Shown here in pieces: positions 8,594 to 20,559 of a stretch of DNA of 64,000 nt. The stretch spans positions 40,730-104,729 of the forward strand of contig NZ_JABWEB010000018.1 of the NCBI RefSeq assembly GCF_013369485.1, read 5' to 3'. Made by a program: the position numbers and the translations under genes. Within the stretch, counting starts at the first letter, position 1; every line of letters begins with the position of its first letter. Below the pieces are notes generated by a model. It made no database searches, was not told the DNA's origin, and saw nothing but the letters and a program-made list of their open reading frames with translations. This DNA is from Massilia sp. BJB1822 (GTDB lineage Bacteria > Pseudomonadota > Gammaproteobacteria > Burkholderiales > Burkholderiaceae_D).

Positions 8594-8694
8594 AGACCGC
8601 TTCAAAACGGCCGTGGCGTCGTTGCGACTCCTCGCCGTGCAAACGCACTGTCTTCGTCGCCGCGTCTAGCCACGCCCGTTTTGAAGCGGTCTTT
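8592..8694. repeat. 103-bp long inverted repeat (hairpin element) after the CobW-like gene
   Basis: The arms 8592-8616 and 8670-8694 are 25 bases long and complementary at 24 positions (AAAGACCGCTTCAAAACGG then CGTGG). The 53-base loop holds two smaller palindromes, GCGACTCCTCGC and GTGCAAACGCAC. The left arm starts inside the stop codon of the preceding gene, and the right arm ends in TTT, so it may act as a terminator. Its length and compound fold also fit a dispersed palindromic repeat. A separate small hairpin CCGTGC/GCACGG follows at 8708-8724. Confidence 0.7.
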
Positions 8695-8805
8695 GTAGGA
8701 CGGCAGCCCGTGCATCAGGCACGGCCTTGAAATCGGTTTTGCCAGCCCCACCTCGTTATGGAACGCGGCGCCCCATTTCTGGCGCTGCCCCGGAGTGAAG
8801 GAAGC

Positions 8806-9066
8806 ATGATGAACCTCATCTATAACAGCGAGCAATACAGCGTCGTCGAATTCGGCCCCGACCGCGAGCTGGAAGCCCTGCGCTTTGGCGGCTATGAAAT
8901 CGTCGACAAGGGCGGCAAGCGCGAAATCTTTATCGCCGGCGCACTGGCGCAATCGTTCCGGCGCGATGTCAACAAGCTGATCGCCAACGAGCCGACCATG
9001 GAGGAAATCGACGAATTCCTCGGCAGCTATGATCTGCTTATGAGCCAGCCGGTGCTGCTGCACTGA
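8806..9066 (+). CDS. DUF3567 family protein
   Basis: An 86-residue acidic protein: MMNLIYNSEQYSVVEFGPD, GGYEIVDKGGKREIFIAGALAQSFRRDV, ending SYDLLMSQPVLLH. This matches DUF3567, a small cytosolic family of unknown function limited mostly to Burkholderiales. Two consecutive ATGs (8806, 8809) follow a GAAGGA ribosome-binding site; the second has the better spacing. An ATG at 8758 would add an unrelated 16-residue leader and is rejected. It stands alone between the hairpin element and the amidotransferase gene. Confidence 0.87.
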   Translation: MMNLIYNSEQYSVVEFGPDRELEALRFGGYEIVDKGGKREIFIAGALAQSFRRDVNKLIANEPTMEEIDEFLGSYDLLMSQPVLLH

Positions 9067-9145
9067 GCGTGCCGCCGCCGCCGCGTCCCCGCCGCGGCGG
9101 GCGGCATGGTATGGTTGGCTTTGCCTGACCGACGCCAAGACCACC

Positions 9146-9952
9146 ATGTGCCAACTGCTGGGGATGAATTGCAACGTCCCGACCGATATCGTATTCAGCT
9201 TCACCGGCTTCGCCCTGCGCGGCGGCCGCACCGACACCCACCATGACGGCTGGGGCATTGCATTTTTCGAGGGCGCCGGCGTGCGCCACTTCGTCGACCA
9301 CCAGGCCGCCATCGCTTCGCCGGTGGCGGAGCTGATCAAGCATTATCCGATCAAGTCGAAGCATGTGATCGCGCATATCCGCAAGGCGACCCAGGGCCAG
9401 GTGGCGCTGGAGAACTGCCACCCCTTTGTGCGCGAGCTGTGGGGGCGCTACTGGGTGTTCGCGCATAACGGCGACCTGAAGGACTTCCATCCCGTGCTGG
9501 ACGGGCCATTCCGTCCGGTCGGCACGACCGACAGCGAGCGCGCCTTCTGCCATCTGCTGCAGGAGCTGCGGCGCCGCTTCGGCGACGTCTGTCCGCCGCG
9601 CCAGGAACTGCAGGCGGCGCTGGCGCCGCTGGTGGCCGGCATCGCGGCCCACGGCACCTTCAATATGCTGCTGTCCGACGGCACGGCCCTGTTCGCGCAC
9701 TGCTCGACCAGCCTGCATTATCTGGTGCGCCAGCATCCCTTCCTCACGGCCGAACTGTCGGACGAGGACTTGAGCGTCGATTTTGCCCAGGTCACGACGC
9801 CGCAGGACCGGGTCGCCATCATCGTCACCCAGCCCCTGACCAGCAACGAAAACTGGATCGCGTTTGGCGCCGGCGAGTTGAAATGTTTTGTCGATGGCGA
9901 ACCCGTCCAGGGGCACGAGTGTGCGATAAAGGGAGACATTACTGCTGATTAA
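9146..9952 (+). CDS. Class II glutamine amidotransferase (YafJ-like)
   Basis: A 268-residue Ntn-type amidotransferase domain. The catalytic Cys is residue 2 (MCQLLGMN), exposed after removal of Met. Family motifs follow: HHDGWGIAFF, HVIAHIRKATQG, CHPFVRELWGRYWVFAHNGDL, and GTTDSERAFC, which bind glutamine and form the oxyanion site. The protein ends with the domain and has no synthetase partner domain, as in E. coli YafJ. Stand-alone members of this group have no settled substrate in most bacteria, so only glutamine hydrolysis is predicted with confidence. Confidence 0.92.
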   Translation: MCQLLGMNCNVPTDIVFSFTGFALRGGRTDTHHDGWGIAFFEGAGVRHFVDHQAAIASPVAELIKHYPIKSKHVIAHIRKATQGQVALENCHPFVRELWGRYWVFAHNGDLKDFHPVLDGPFRPVGTTDSERAFCHLLQELRRRFGDVCPPRQELQAALAPLVAGIAAHGTFNMLLSDGTALFAHCSTSLHYLVRQHPFLTAELSDEDLSVDFAQVTTPQDRVAIIVTQPLTSNENWIAFGAGELKCFVDGEPVQGHECAIKGDITAD

Positions 9953-10018
9953 TGTCAAAATAATAGAAAAATAAGACAAATACGGTTTTCGCGCCCACAA
10001 GGCGCTCACCCGACCAGA

Positions 10019-11311
10019 ATGATTCAGGACATGATCGATCTCTCCAGCAACGATCCGGCCTCCAAAACCCTGCGCGTGCGCGAGTTTTACCTGGGCCGGC
10101 AGCCGATCTTGGATCGGAACCAGGCTTTATTCGGCTACGAGTTGCTATTTCGCAACGCCCCCGTCGGGCCTGCTGTCATTGAGACCGAACTCAGTGCCAC
10201 CGCCGCCGTCATCGCCCACGCTTCCCAGCTGGGCATGGAAAAAACCATCGGCGACGCCCTCGGCTTCGTCAACGTCGACGGCGATGCCCTTCTGAGCGAT
10301 ATCTTCGGCTTCCTGCCGCGCGAGAAAGTGGTGCTGGAAGTGACCGCCTCGCTGAAGACCACGCCGGCCCTGCTGGCGCGCATGCAGGAACTGGCCAGCC
10401 ATGGCTTCCGCTTCGCGCTCGACGATGTGCGCGGCGACACCGGCTCGCTGGCCGAGCTGCTGCCGCTGGCCGAATACGTGAAGATGAGCATGCGCGATGC
10501 CTCGCTCGACGCGCTGTTGAAACTGGCGCCGCGCTTCAAGCAGGAAAGCAAGAAGCTGATCGCCGAAAAAGTCGAAAACCGCGACGAATTCAAGACCTGC
10601 CTCGACCTCGGCTTCGATTACTTCCAGGGCTATTACTTCGCCAAGCCCGTCATCATGAGCGGCAAGAAGCTCTCGCCCTCGCAGCTGGCCGTGCTGGAGC
10701 TGATGACCCTGGTGACTTCGGATGCCGACAATGCCGAGATCGAGCGCGCCATCAAGCGCGACGTCTCGCTGGCCCTGAACCTGCTGCGCCTGGTGAATAC
10801 GCCGGCCGTGGGTGCGCGCCAGCGCATCGATTCCCTGAGCCAGGCCGTCACCATCCTCGGCCGCCGCCAACTGCAGCGCTGGCTGCAGATCATGCTGTAC
10901 GCCGAGCCGAGCAAGCGCGGCCACAATATGAGTCCGCTGCTCATGCTGGCCACCACGCGCGGCCGTCTGCTCGAGCTGCTGGCCAACAAGCTGCGCCCCA
11001 GCCAGCGCCATGTGGCCGATACCGCCTTCACGGTCGGCATCATGTCGCTGATGGACACCCTGTTCGGCATTCCCATGGCCGAAATCCTGGCCCAGATTCC
11101 CGTCAGCGACGAAGTGGCCGACGCCCTGATGTACCGCGGCAGCTTCTTCGGCGACCTGCTCAAGCTGGCCGAATGCATCGAGCGCATCGAGGACATGGAT
11201 GGCTACATCATCCCCACGCTGCGCGACCTGGCCGTCTCCACCGACGAGCTGGTGGAACTCGAAATGGCGGCTTTCGAATGGAGCGACAACGTCGTCCGTT
11301 ACGCCATCTGA
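10019..11311 (+). CDS. EAL-HDOD signalling protein, EAL probably inactive
   Basis: 430 residues with an N-terminal EAL-like domain (about 18-220) and a C-terminal HDOD domain (about 225-410), the YuxH arrangement. The EAL signature is replaced by YELLFRN, and the metal-binding DDFGTGY loop reads DDVRGDTG, so c-di-GMP hydrolysis is unlikely; the domain may bind nucleotide or protein. The HDOD part has SLALNLLRLVNTP and ITILGRRQLQRWLQIML. Such proteins often affect motility, pili or type IV secretion regulation. An intrinsic terminator follows directly. ATG 10019 is used; ATG 10031 is an alternative. Confidence 0.9.
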   Translation: MIQDMIDLSSNDPASKTLRVREFYLGRQPILDRNQALFGYELLFRNAPVGPAVIETELSATAAVIAHASQLGMEKTIGDALGFVNVDGDALLSDIFGFLPREKVVLEVTASLKTTPALLARMQELASHGFRFALDDVRGDTGSLAELLPLAEYVKMSMRDASLDALLKLAPRFKQESKKLIAEKVENRDEFKTCLDLGFDYFQGYYFAKPVIMSGKKLSPSQLAVLELMTLVTSDADNAEIERAIKRDVSLALNLLRLVNTPAVGARQRIDSLSQAVTILGRRQLQRWLQIMLYAEPSKRGHNMSPLLMLATTRGRLLELLANKLRPSQRHVADTAFTVGIMSLMDTLFGIPMAEILAQIPVSDEVADALMYRGSFFGDLLKLAECIERIEDMDGYIIPTLRDLAVSTDELVELEMAAFEWSDNVVRYAI

Positions 11312-11328
11312 CCCGGATTTTTCGTAGT

Positions 11329-11357
11329 AACGGCGCCGTTTTCGGCGCCGTTTTTTT
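11329..11357 (+). terminator. Intrinsic terminator after the EAL-HDOD gene
   Basis: AACGGCGCCG, a short TTTT loop, then CGGCGCCGTT followed by a run of seven T. It also separates the EAL-HDOD gene from the ABC exporter operon that starts 14 bases later. Confidence 0.9.
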
Positions 11358-11370
11358 ATGAGGATCGTTG

Positions 11371-12312
11371 ATGACGTCTGTATTGCTGAGTGTAAGTAAG
11401 CTATCCAAGTCATACGGCGACCGGCGCGCCGTCGATGGCGTGTCCTTCCAGGTATTGCGTGGACAGACTGTCGGTTTGCTGGGGCCGAACGGCGCCGGAA
11501 AATCGACCACGGTGAGCATGATCTGCGGCCTGCTGGCCAGCGATGGCGGCACGGTGCTGCTCGACGGCGAAGCGGTCGGCCAGGGCCAGAATGCGGCCAA
11601 GCGCAAGATCGGCTTCGTGCCGCAAGACCTGGCCTTGTACGAAGAACTGTCGGCGCTGGAAAACCTCAAGCTGTTCGGCGCCCTGTACGGCCTGAAAGGC
11701 GCGCCGCTCAAGGAGCGCTGCCTGGCCGTGCTGGAGCTGGTGCGCCTGGCCGACCGCGCGCAGGACAAGCCGGCCACCTTCTCCGGCGGCATGAAGCGGC
11801 GTCTGAATATTGCCGCCGCGCTGCTGCACGATCCCCAGCTGCTGATCCTGGACGAGCCGACCGTCGGCGTCGACCCGCAAAGCCGCAACGCCATCTTCGA
11901 CACGCTGGAAGCGCTCAAGGCCCAGGGCCGCTCGCTGATCTACACCAGCCACTATATGGAGGAAGTGGAGCGCCTGGCCGATCACATCGTCATCATCGAC
12001 CACGGCAAGGTGCTGGCCGACGAAAGCCCGGCCGACCTGTACCGCCGCCTGCCGGCGCAAGCGGCGCTGCAGGCCGAACTGGCTGATGCGCCGTCCGGCG
12101 AGCTGACCGCCGCGCTGGCGCGCCAGCCGGGCGTGACCACGGTGCAGCAGCAAGGCGCCACGCTGAACGTCGGCCTGGCCGCGCAGGACCAGGCCAGCGC
12201 CGTGCTGCGCTGGCTGGAAGAGCAGGGCTGCCGCTTCCTGCACTTCGCCACCGCGCGCGCCAATCTGGAAGACATCTTCCTCAACCTGACCGGGCGCAGC
12301 CTGCGCGACTAA
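11371..12312 (+). CDS. ABC exporter ATP-binding protein (DrrA/CcmA type)
   Basis: 313 residues; ATG 11371 follows a GAGGA site (the TTG just before it is rejected). Walker A GPNGAGKST, Q-loop FVPQDLALYEEL, signature FSGGMKRRL, Walker B LLILDEPTVGVDP and switch His in YTSHYMEEVE are all present, so the ATPase should be active. The 80-residue tail after the nucleotide-binding domain is typical of the DrrA-like drug or lipid exporter group. The permease gene follows after nine bases. Substrate unknown. Confidence 0.93.
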   Translation: MTSVLLSVSKLSKSYGDRRAVDGVSFQVLRGQTVGLLGPNGAGKSTTVSMICGLLASDGGTVLLDGEAVGQGQNAAKRKIGFVPQDLALYEELSALENLKLFGALYGLKGAPLKERCLAVLELVRLADRAQDKPATFSGGMKRRLNIAAALLHDPQLLILDEPTVGVDPQSRNAIFDTLEALKAQGRSLIYTSHYMEEVERLADHIVIIDHGKVLADESPADLYRRLPAQAALQAELADAPSGELTAALARQPGVTTVQQQGATLNVGLAAQDQASAVLRWLEEQGCRFLHFATARANLEDIFLNLTGRSLRD

Positions 12313-12321
12313 GGAGCTACC

Positions 12322-13605
12322 ATGACTGCATTGCAAGCCCTGGTCCGCAAAGACCTGATCCTCTACCTCAACGACAAGCGCGCCTTGCTGCTGCACCTCC
12401 TGATGCCGGTGGTGCTGGCCGCCTTCTTCGGCTCCCTGTTCGGCGGCGCCGGCGGCGGCGCCAATACCGGCAAGATCGACATCGGCCTGGTGCAGCAAGA
12501 CCAGGGCGCCATCGGCCAGAAAATCGCCGAAGGCCTGAAAGCCGAAAGCTCGCTGCGCGTGGCGGAATTGAGTCTGGAAGAAGCCCAGGCCCGCGTGCGC
12601 GAAGGCAAGCTGGCGGTGGCCGTGGTGATCCCGTCCGGCTTCGGCGAAACGGCTGGCACGGCCCTGTTCAGCGCCGGCAGCAAGCCGGAAATCCCGATGT
12701 TCTACGATCCCTCCCAGTCCACGGTGCTGGCCATGGTCAAAGGCTTGCTGACGCAGCAGGTGATGCAGACCGTGAGCGCCGAAATGTTCGGCGGCGCGAC
12801 GGGCCGCCAGTTCACCGACACCAGCCTGAAAGCGCTGGAAGGCGATCGCTCCAACGATCCCGACACGGCCGCGCTGCATGACCTGCTCGGCAGCCTGCAG
12901 AAATTCCAGGCCCATGAAGACAAGCTGGCCGGCGGCAGCGGCAAGGGGCAGGGCGGTTTGAGCATGCCGTTTGCGACCAAGGACGAAGCGCTCAGCTCCG
13001 GCCCCAAATACAATGGCTACGCCCACTCCTTCGCCGGCATGAGCGTGCAGTTCATCCTGATGATGGGGATCGATATCGGCATCAGCATCCTGCTGGCGCG
13101 CCGCATGGGCATCTGGAGCCGCCTGCTGGCCGCGCCGCTGAGCCAATCGCAGATCCTGCTGTCGCGCGCCATCTCGGGCGCCCTGATCTCGCTGGGCCTG
13201 CTGGCCGCCATTTTCCTGTGCGGGGTGCTGATCTTCAAGGTCGAGATCAGCAATCTGCCCGGCTTCCTGGTGGTGGGCGCCGCGTTCGCGCTGATGACCG
13301 CCAGCTTTGGCCTGCTGATTGCCGCCTTCGGCCGCACGCCCGAAGCCGCGCGCGGCATGGCCGTCTTCGCCACGCTGATCATGGTCATGCTGGGCGGCGC
13401 CTGGGTGCCATCCTTCGTCTTCCCGGAATGGATGCAGGCAGCGACAGTGGTGATCCCCACGCGCTGGGCCGTCGATGGCCTGGACGCCGTCACCTGGCGC
13501 GGCCTCGGCATGGACGTCGCGCTGCGCAGCGCCGCCGTCCAGCTCAGTTTCGCCGCCGTTTTTGCCGGCCTCGCCATCTGGCGCTTCCGCCGCCAGCAAG
13601 CCTAG
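12322..13605 (+). CDS. ABC-2 type exporter permease
   Basis: 427 residues. A first membrane helix (HLLMPVVLAAFFGSLFGGAG) is followed by a roughly 200-residue extracytoplasmic domain, then five more helices (from FILMMGIDIGISILL to FAAVFAGLAIW). This single-helix, large loop, five-helix topology defines the ABC-2 / YhgE-like exporter permeases. The loop contains a Gly/Lys-rich stretch (GGSGKGQGG). It pairs with the ATPase just upstream and ends before a strong bidirectional terminator. Confidence 0.92.
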   Translation: MTALQALVRKDLILYLNDKRALLLHLLMPVVLAAFFGSLFGGAGGGANTGKIDIGLVQQDQGAIGQKIAEGLKAESSLRVAELSLEEAQARVREGKLAVAVVIPSGFGETAGTALFSAGSKPEIPMFYDPSQSTVLAMVKGLLTQQVMQTVSAEMFGGATGRQFTDTSLKALEGDRSNDPDTAALHDLLGSLQKFQAHEDKLAGGSGKGQGGLSMPFATKDEALSSGPKYNGYAHSFAGMSVQFILMMGIDIGISILLARRMGIWSRLLAAPLSQSQILLSRAISGALISLGLLAAIFLCGVLIFKVEISNLPGFLVVGAAFALMTASFGLLIAAFGRTPEAARGMAVFATLIMVMLGGAWVPSFVFPEWMQAATVVIPTRWAVDGLDAVTWRGLGMDVALRSAAVQLSFAAVFAGLAIWRFRRQQA

Positions 13606-13624
13606 CAGCGCCTGGTCCGGCTCG

Positions 13625-13662
13625 AAAAAAAGGCCCACCCTGGTTCCAGGGTGGGCCTTTTT
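13625..13662. terminator. Bidirectional terminator between the ABC operon and metH
   Basis: A 13-bp perfect stem (AGGCCCACCCTGG / CCAGGGTGGGCCT) with a two-base loop, flanked by seven A on the left and five T on the right. It can end transcription of the ABC permease (plus) and of metH (minus), whose stop is 24 bases away. Confidence 0.93.
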
Positions 13663-13685
13663 GCTGCAAGCGTTGTCCGCCCTTG

Positions 13686-17468
<3,783 letters not shown>

Positions 17469-17525
17469 TTGCTATTTTCCAGGGGTAGGGCGGACGACGG
17501 CGCGGCGGATTTTGCCGGGTCTAAA

Positions 17526-17531
17526 ATTATA
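17526..17531 (-). promoter_or_regulatory. Candidate -10 element of metH
   Basis: Perfect TATAAT on the minus strand, 57 bases before the metH ATG. At 16-base spacing the upstream hexamer is GAAACA (3/6 to -35 consensus). Position is plausible but the -35 is weak. Confidence 0.4.
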
Positions 17532-17659
17532 CGGCATCGCACAAGATTGTTTCCCGCAAGCCGGGTATTTGTGAAGAAAATGCACAAATCCAGCTCTGGA
17601 TCGCGGCAGGATTGCCGCGCGAGGAGGGGAGGCGGGCCGCGTTGCAGCCCGAATCGCTG

Positions 17660-17689
17660 GCGCGCCGCGCCATGGGCGGCGCGGCGCGC
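17660..17689 (-). terminator. Perfect 12-bp GC hairpin after fmt
   Basis: Arms GCGCGCCGCGCC and GGCGCGGCGCGC with an ATGGGC loop, six bases beyond the fmt stop. The stem is entirely G/C and there is no T-run on the minus strand, so it may be a processing or Rho-assisted end rather than a classic intrinsic terminator. Confidence 0.55.
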
Positions 17690-17694
17690 GCGGA

Positions 17695-18651
17695 TTACGC
17701 GAAACGCTGGCCGTCGAGCGGGAAACCTTTGATGAACTCGGCGGCGGGCAGGCGCTTGGCGCCGGGTTTTTGCAGCTCGGTCAGGCGCAGGGTGCCGCTG
17801 CCGCAGGCGACGACGATGCCGTGGCTGGCGTCGGCCGCCAGCACCTGGCCGGGCGCGGCGCTGCTGTTCTGCTCAAGCAGCTCGGCGCCCCACAGCTTGA
17901 TGGTGGTGCCGTTCACCGTTGCATGCGCGCCGGGGAAGGGATTGAAGGCGCGGATCTTGCGGCCGATTTCGCGCGCCGACTGGCTGAAGTCGAGCGCCGC
18001 TTCTTCCTTGGCGATCTTGGCGGCATAGGTCACGCCTTCTTCCGGCTGCGGCACGGCTTCCATCACGCCTTGCTCCATCTTGCGCAGCACCTTGACGGTC
18101 ATGTGACCGCCCATGGCGGCCAGCTTGTCGTGCAGGGTGGCGTAGGTGTCTTGCGGGCCGATCGGGGTGCGTTCGATCAGCAGCATGGGGCCGGTGTCCA
18201 GACCTTCTTCCATCTGCATGATGGTGATGCCGGTTTCGGCGTCGCCGCTTTCGATGGCGCGGTGGATCGGCGCGGCGCCGCGCCAGCGCGGCAGGATGGA
18301 GCCGTGGATGTTCAGGCAGGGCTTGATGTCGAGCGTGGAGCGCGGCAGGATCAGGCCATAGGCGGCCACCACCATCACATCGTAATCGGTGCTCAGCAGG
18401 CGCTCGTGCGCGGCTTGCGCCTCGGCGGCGCGCTGCGGGTCCTTGCTGTCCATGCGCAGCGACAGCGGCTGCAGCACCTCGATGCCGTGCTTGACGGCGT
18501 ACTGCTTGACGGCGGAAGGCTGCAGCTGCAGGCCGCGGCCGGCGGGGCGGTCGGGCTGGGTCAGGACCAGGGGAATTTCGAAGCCTGCTTGGTGCAGGGA
18601 CTGGAGGGCTACGGCCGCGAATTCGGGCGTGCCGGCAAAGATCACTTTCAT
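17695..18651 (-). CDS. fmt: Methionyl-tRNA formyltransferase
   Basis: A 318-residue enzyme that formylates Met-tRNA-fMet for translation initiation. The start MKVIFAGTPEFAAVAL is the family N terminus. The catalytic region includes the formyl-folate binding and SLLP-type segment, here LNIHGSILPRWRGAAPIHRAI, and the D-containing GITIMQMEEGLDTGPML. The C-terminal OB-like tRNA-binding domain ends at the stop. It follows def by 74 bases on the same strand, the usual def-fmt pair, so formylation and deformylation are made together. Confidence 0.98.
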   Translation of the reverse strand: MKVIFAGTPEFAAVALQSLHQAGFEIPLVLTQPDRPAGRGLQLQPSAVKQYAVKHGIEVLQPLSLRMDSKDPQRAAEAQAAHERLLSTDYDVMVVAAYGLILPRSTLDIKPCLNIHGSILPRWRGAAPIHRAIESGDAETGITIMQMEEGLDTGPMLLIERTPIGPQDTYATLHDKLAAMGGHMTVKVLRKMEQGVMEAVPQPEEGVTYAAKIAKEEAALDFSQSAREIGRKIRAFNPFPGAHATVNGTTIKLWGAELLEQNSSAAPGQVLAADASHGIVVACGSGTLRLTELQKPGAKRLPAAEFIKGFPLDGQRFA

Positions 18652-18725
18652 CGGACTTCCTCTTCTTGTTGTGCGCAGGGGCGCCGGCCGGTGTCCCTGC
18701 TCTGCTCAGGCTTGCTGCGGACGGC

Positions 18726-19268
18726 TTAGCGGCGGCCGCCCATGGCGCGCGGGCCGTATTCCTTGCCCATGGCGCGTTCCTCTTTCTGCAGTTTGGTCTT
18801 GATGCGGTTGCGTTTCAAGGGCGACAGGTATTCGACGAAGACCTTGCCCAGCAGGTGGTCCATCTCGTGCTGGATGCAGACGGCCAGCAGGTCGTCGGCT
18901 TCGACCTCGAAGAATTCGCCCTTGACGTCCTGGGCGCGCACCTTGACGCGGGCCGGACGCTCGACGCCGTCGTAAATGCCGGGCACGGACAGGCAGCCTT
19001 CTTCGTACACATGCTTTTCTTCGCTGGCCCAGATCACTTCCGGGTTGATGAAGGCGGTCAGCTGGTCCTTGGTCTCGGAGATGTCGATGATGACCACGCG
19101 CTCATGCACGTCGACCTGGGTGGCGGCCAGGCCGATGCCGGGCGCATCGTACATGGTTTCGGCCATGTCCTCGACCAGCTTGGCCAGGCGGGCATCGAAG
19201 ACGGTGACGGGCTTGGCGACCTTGTGCAGGCGCGGATCGGGATAGCGGAGGATATTCAGTTTCGACAT
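18726..19268 (-). CDS. def: Peptide deformylase
   Basis: 180 residues. The three deformylase motifs are intact: GIGLAATQVD (motif 1), EEGCLSVPG (motif 2, metal-binding Cys), and the metalloprotease-like HEMDHLLGKVF (motif 3, HExxH). It removes the formyl group from nascent proteins. The start MSKLNILRYPDPRL is the typical N terminus. It begins a def-fmt operon transcribed away from the LysM-dprA operon; the 196-base divergent gap before the LysM gene should hold both promoters, but I cannot place them securely. Confidence 0.98.
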   Translation of the reverse strand: MSKLNILRYPDPRLHKVAKPVTVFDARLAKLVEDMAETMYDAPGIGLAATQVDVHERVVIIDISETKDQLTAFINPEVIWASEEKHVYEEGCLSVPGIYDGVERPARVKVRAQDVKGEFFEVEADDLLAVCIQHEMDHLLGKVFVEYLSPLKRNRIKTKLQKEERAMGKEYGPRAMGGRR

Positions 19269-19464
19269 TCGACAGGGCTTAATGGCTTGATAATAAAGTG
19301 CCGCGTACGGCGCAACAATCGCGGAAAGGCCAGCAGCGCCACGGCGGGTGCTGTCTGGTTTCGCTTGCTAGTTCAGGGTTTTATGGGCAGAATTTGATTC
19401 AGTTCGGCAAGCATGTGCATGCGAGGCCGGCCTTCCGTAGTGCTGCACTTCACGGAATCTTTTC

Positions 19465-20559
19465 ATGAAAAATTTTAGCACAGTCGGCGCGCGCCTGTTC
19501 GGCGCCATCCTGATATCCGGTGCCGTCGCGCTGCCGGCCCTGGCGCTGACGTGCGAATTCAAAGCCAACGCTCCCGAGCAGCACACCGTGGTGCGCGGCG
19601 ATACGCTATGGGATATTTCCGGCAAATTTCTCGATAAGCCATGGTGCTGGCCCCAGGTGTGGGGCATGAACCGCGAGGAAATCGCCAATCCGCACTGGAT
19701 TTATCCGGGCCAGATCATCTACCTCGACCGCGCCACCGGCCGTCTGCGCCTGGGCAAGCCGCAGGATGGCGAGAGCAGCGGCGCGTCCGACTTCCGTCTC
19801 GCGCCCCAGCTGCGCACCGAAGGCCTGGGGCGCGACGCCGTGCCGTCGATTCCCTCCGGCGCCATCGAACCGTTTCTGAGCCAGCCCCTGATCATCGAGG
19901 AAGAAGAGTTGAAGGGGGCGCCGCGCATCATCGGCGCCCATGAGGGCCGGGTCTTTATCGGCAAGGGCGACAAGGCATATGTCAAAGGCGATTTGCGCGG
20001 CGGCACGGCCTTCCAGGTGTTCCGGCCCGGCAAGCCGCTGAAAGATCCGCTCAGCAAGCAGGTGGTGGGGCAGGAAGCGTTTTATCTGGGCACGCTGAAA
20101 CTGGTGCGCGCGGCCGAGGCCGGCAGCGAAGTGCATACCTTTACTGTGTCCAGCGCCAAGGAAGAGATGGGCAAGGGCGATCTGCTGATGCAGACGCCGC
20201 CGGCGCCCATGCGCAATTACGTGCCGCATGCGCCGGCCGTGGCGGTCGACGCCATGGTGCTGGCGGTGTATGGCGGCGTCACCCACGCCGGGCAAAACCA
20301 GATTGTCAGCATTAATCGCGGAAAGCTTGACGGACTCGAACTCGGCTCCGTTTTGCAGCTATACCATAGGGGACAGTCGGTCGACGATCCGGATGCCAGC
20401 CGCGGCTGGCTGAATCTGAAGCGGCCGCAGGTCAGGCTGCCGGACGAAGCCGTGGGCAGCCTGTTTATCTTCCGCGTGTTCAAGCGTATTTCCTACGGCC
20501 TGATCATGCAGGTGACGGAACCAATCGTGGTGGGCGACGTCGCCAAGACACCTGAGTGA
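19465..20559 (+). CDS. Secreted LysM-domain protein upstream of dprA
   Basis: 364 residues with a signal peptide (MKNFSTVGARLFGAILISGAVALPALA), then one LysM domain (HTVVRGDTLWDISGKF to GQIIYL, about 40-88) that binds peptidoglycan. The remaining 270 residues are a beta-rich region without a motif I recognise. The LysM domain contains a Trp-rich insertion (KPWCWPQVWGMN) characteristic of this betaproteobacterial family. Its stop overlaps the dprA start codon (GTGA), and this LysM-dprA-smg order is conserved in the order Burkholderiales. Confidence 0.92.
   Translation: MKNFSTVGARLFGAILISGAVALPALALTCEFKANAPEQHTVVRGDTLWDISGKFLDKPWCWPQVWGMNREEIANPHWIYPGQIIYLDRATGRLRLGKPQDGESSGASDFRLAPQLRTEGLGRDAVPSIPSGAIEPFLSQPLIIEEEELKGAPRIIGAHEGRVFIGKGDKAYVKGDLRGGTAFQVFRPGKPLKDPLSKQVVGQEAFYLGTLKLVRAAEAGSEVHTFTVSSAKEEMGKGDLLMQTPPAPMRNYVPHAPAVAVDAMVLAVYGGVTHAGQNQIVSINRGKLDGLELGSVLQLYHRGQSVDDPDASRGWLNLKRPQVRLPDEAVGSLFIFRVFKRISYGLIMQVTEPIVVGDVAKTPE

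Noticed and set aside
17469..17694. A cobalamin or SAH riboswitch before metH
   Set aside because: I looked for the conserved B12-box and SAH motif cores and could not find them; only a -10 and a hairpin belonging to fmt are visible.
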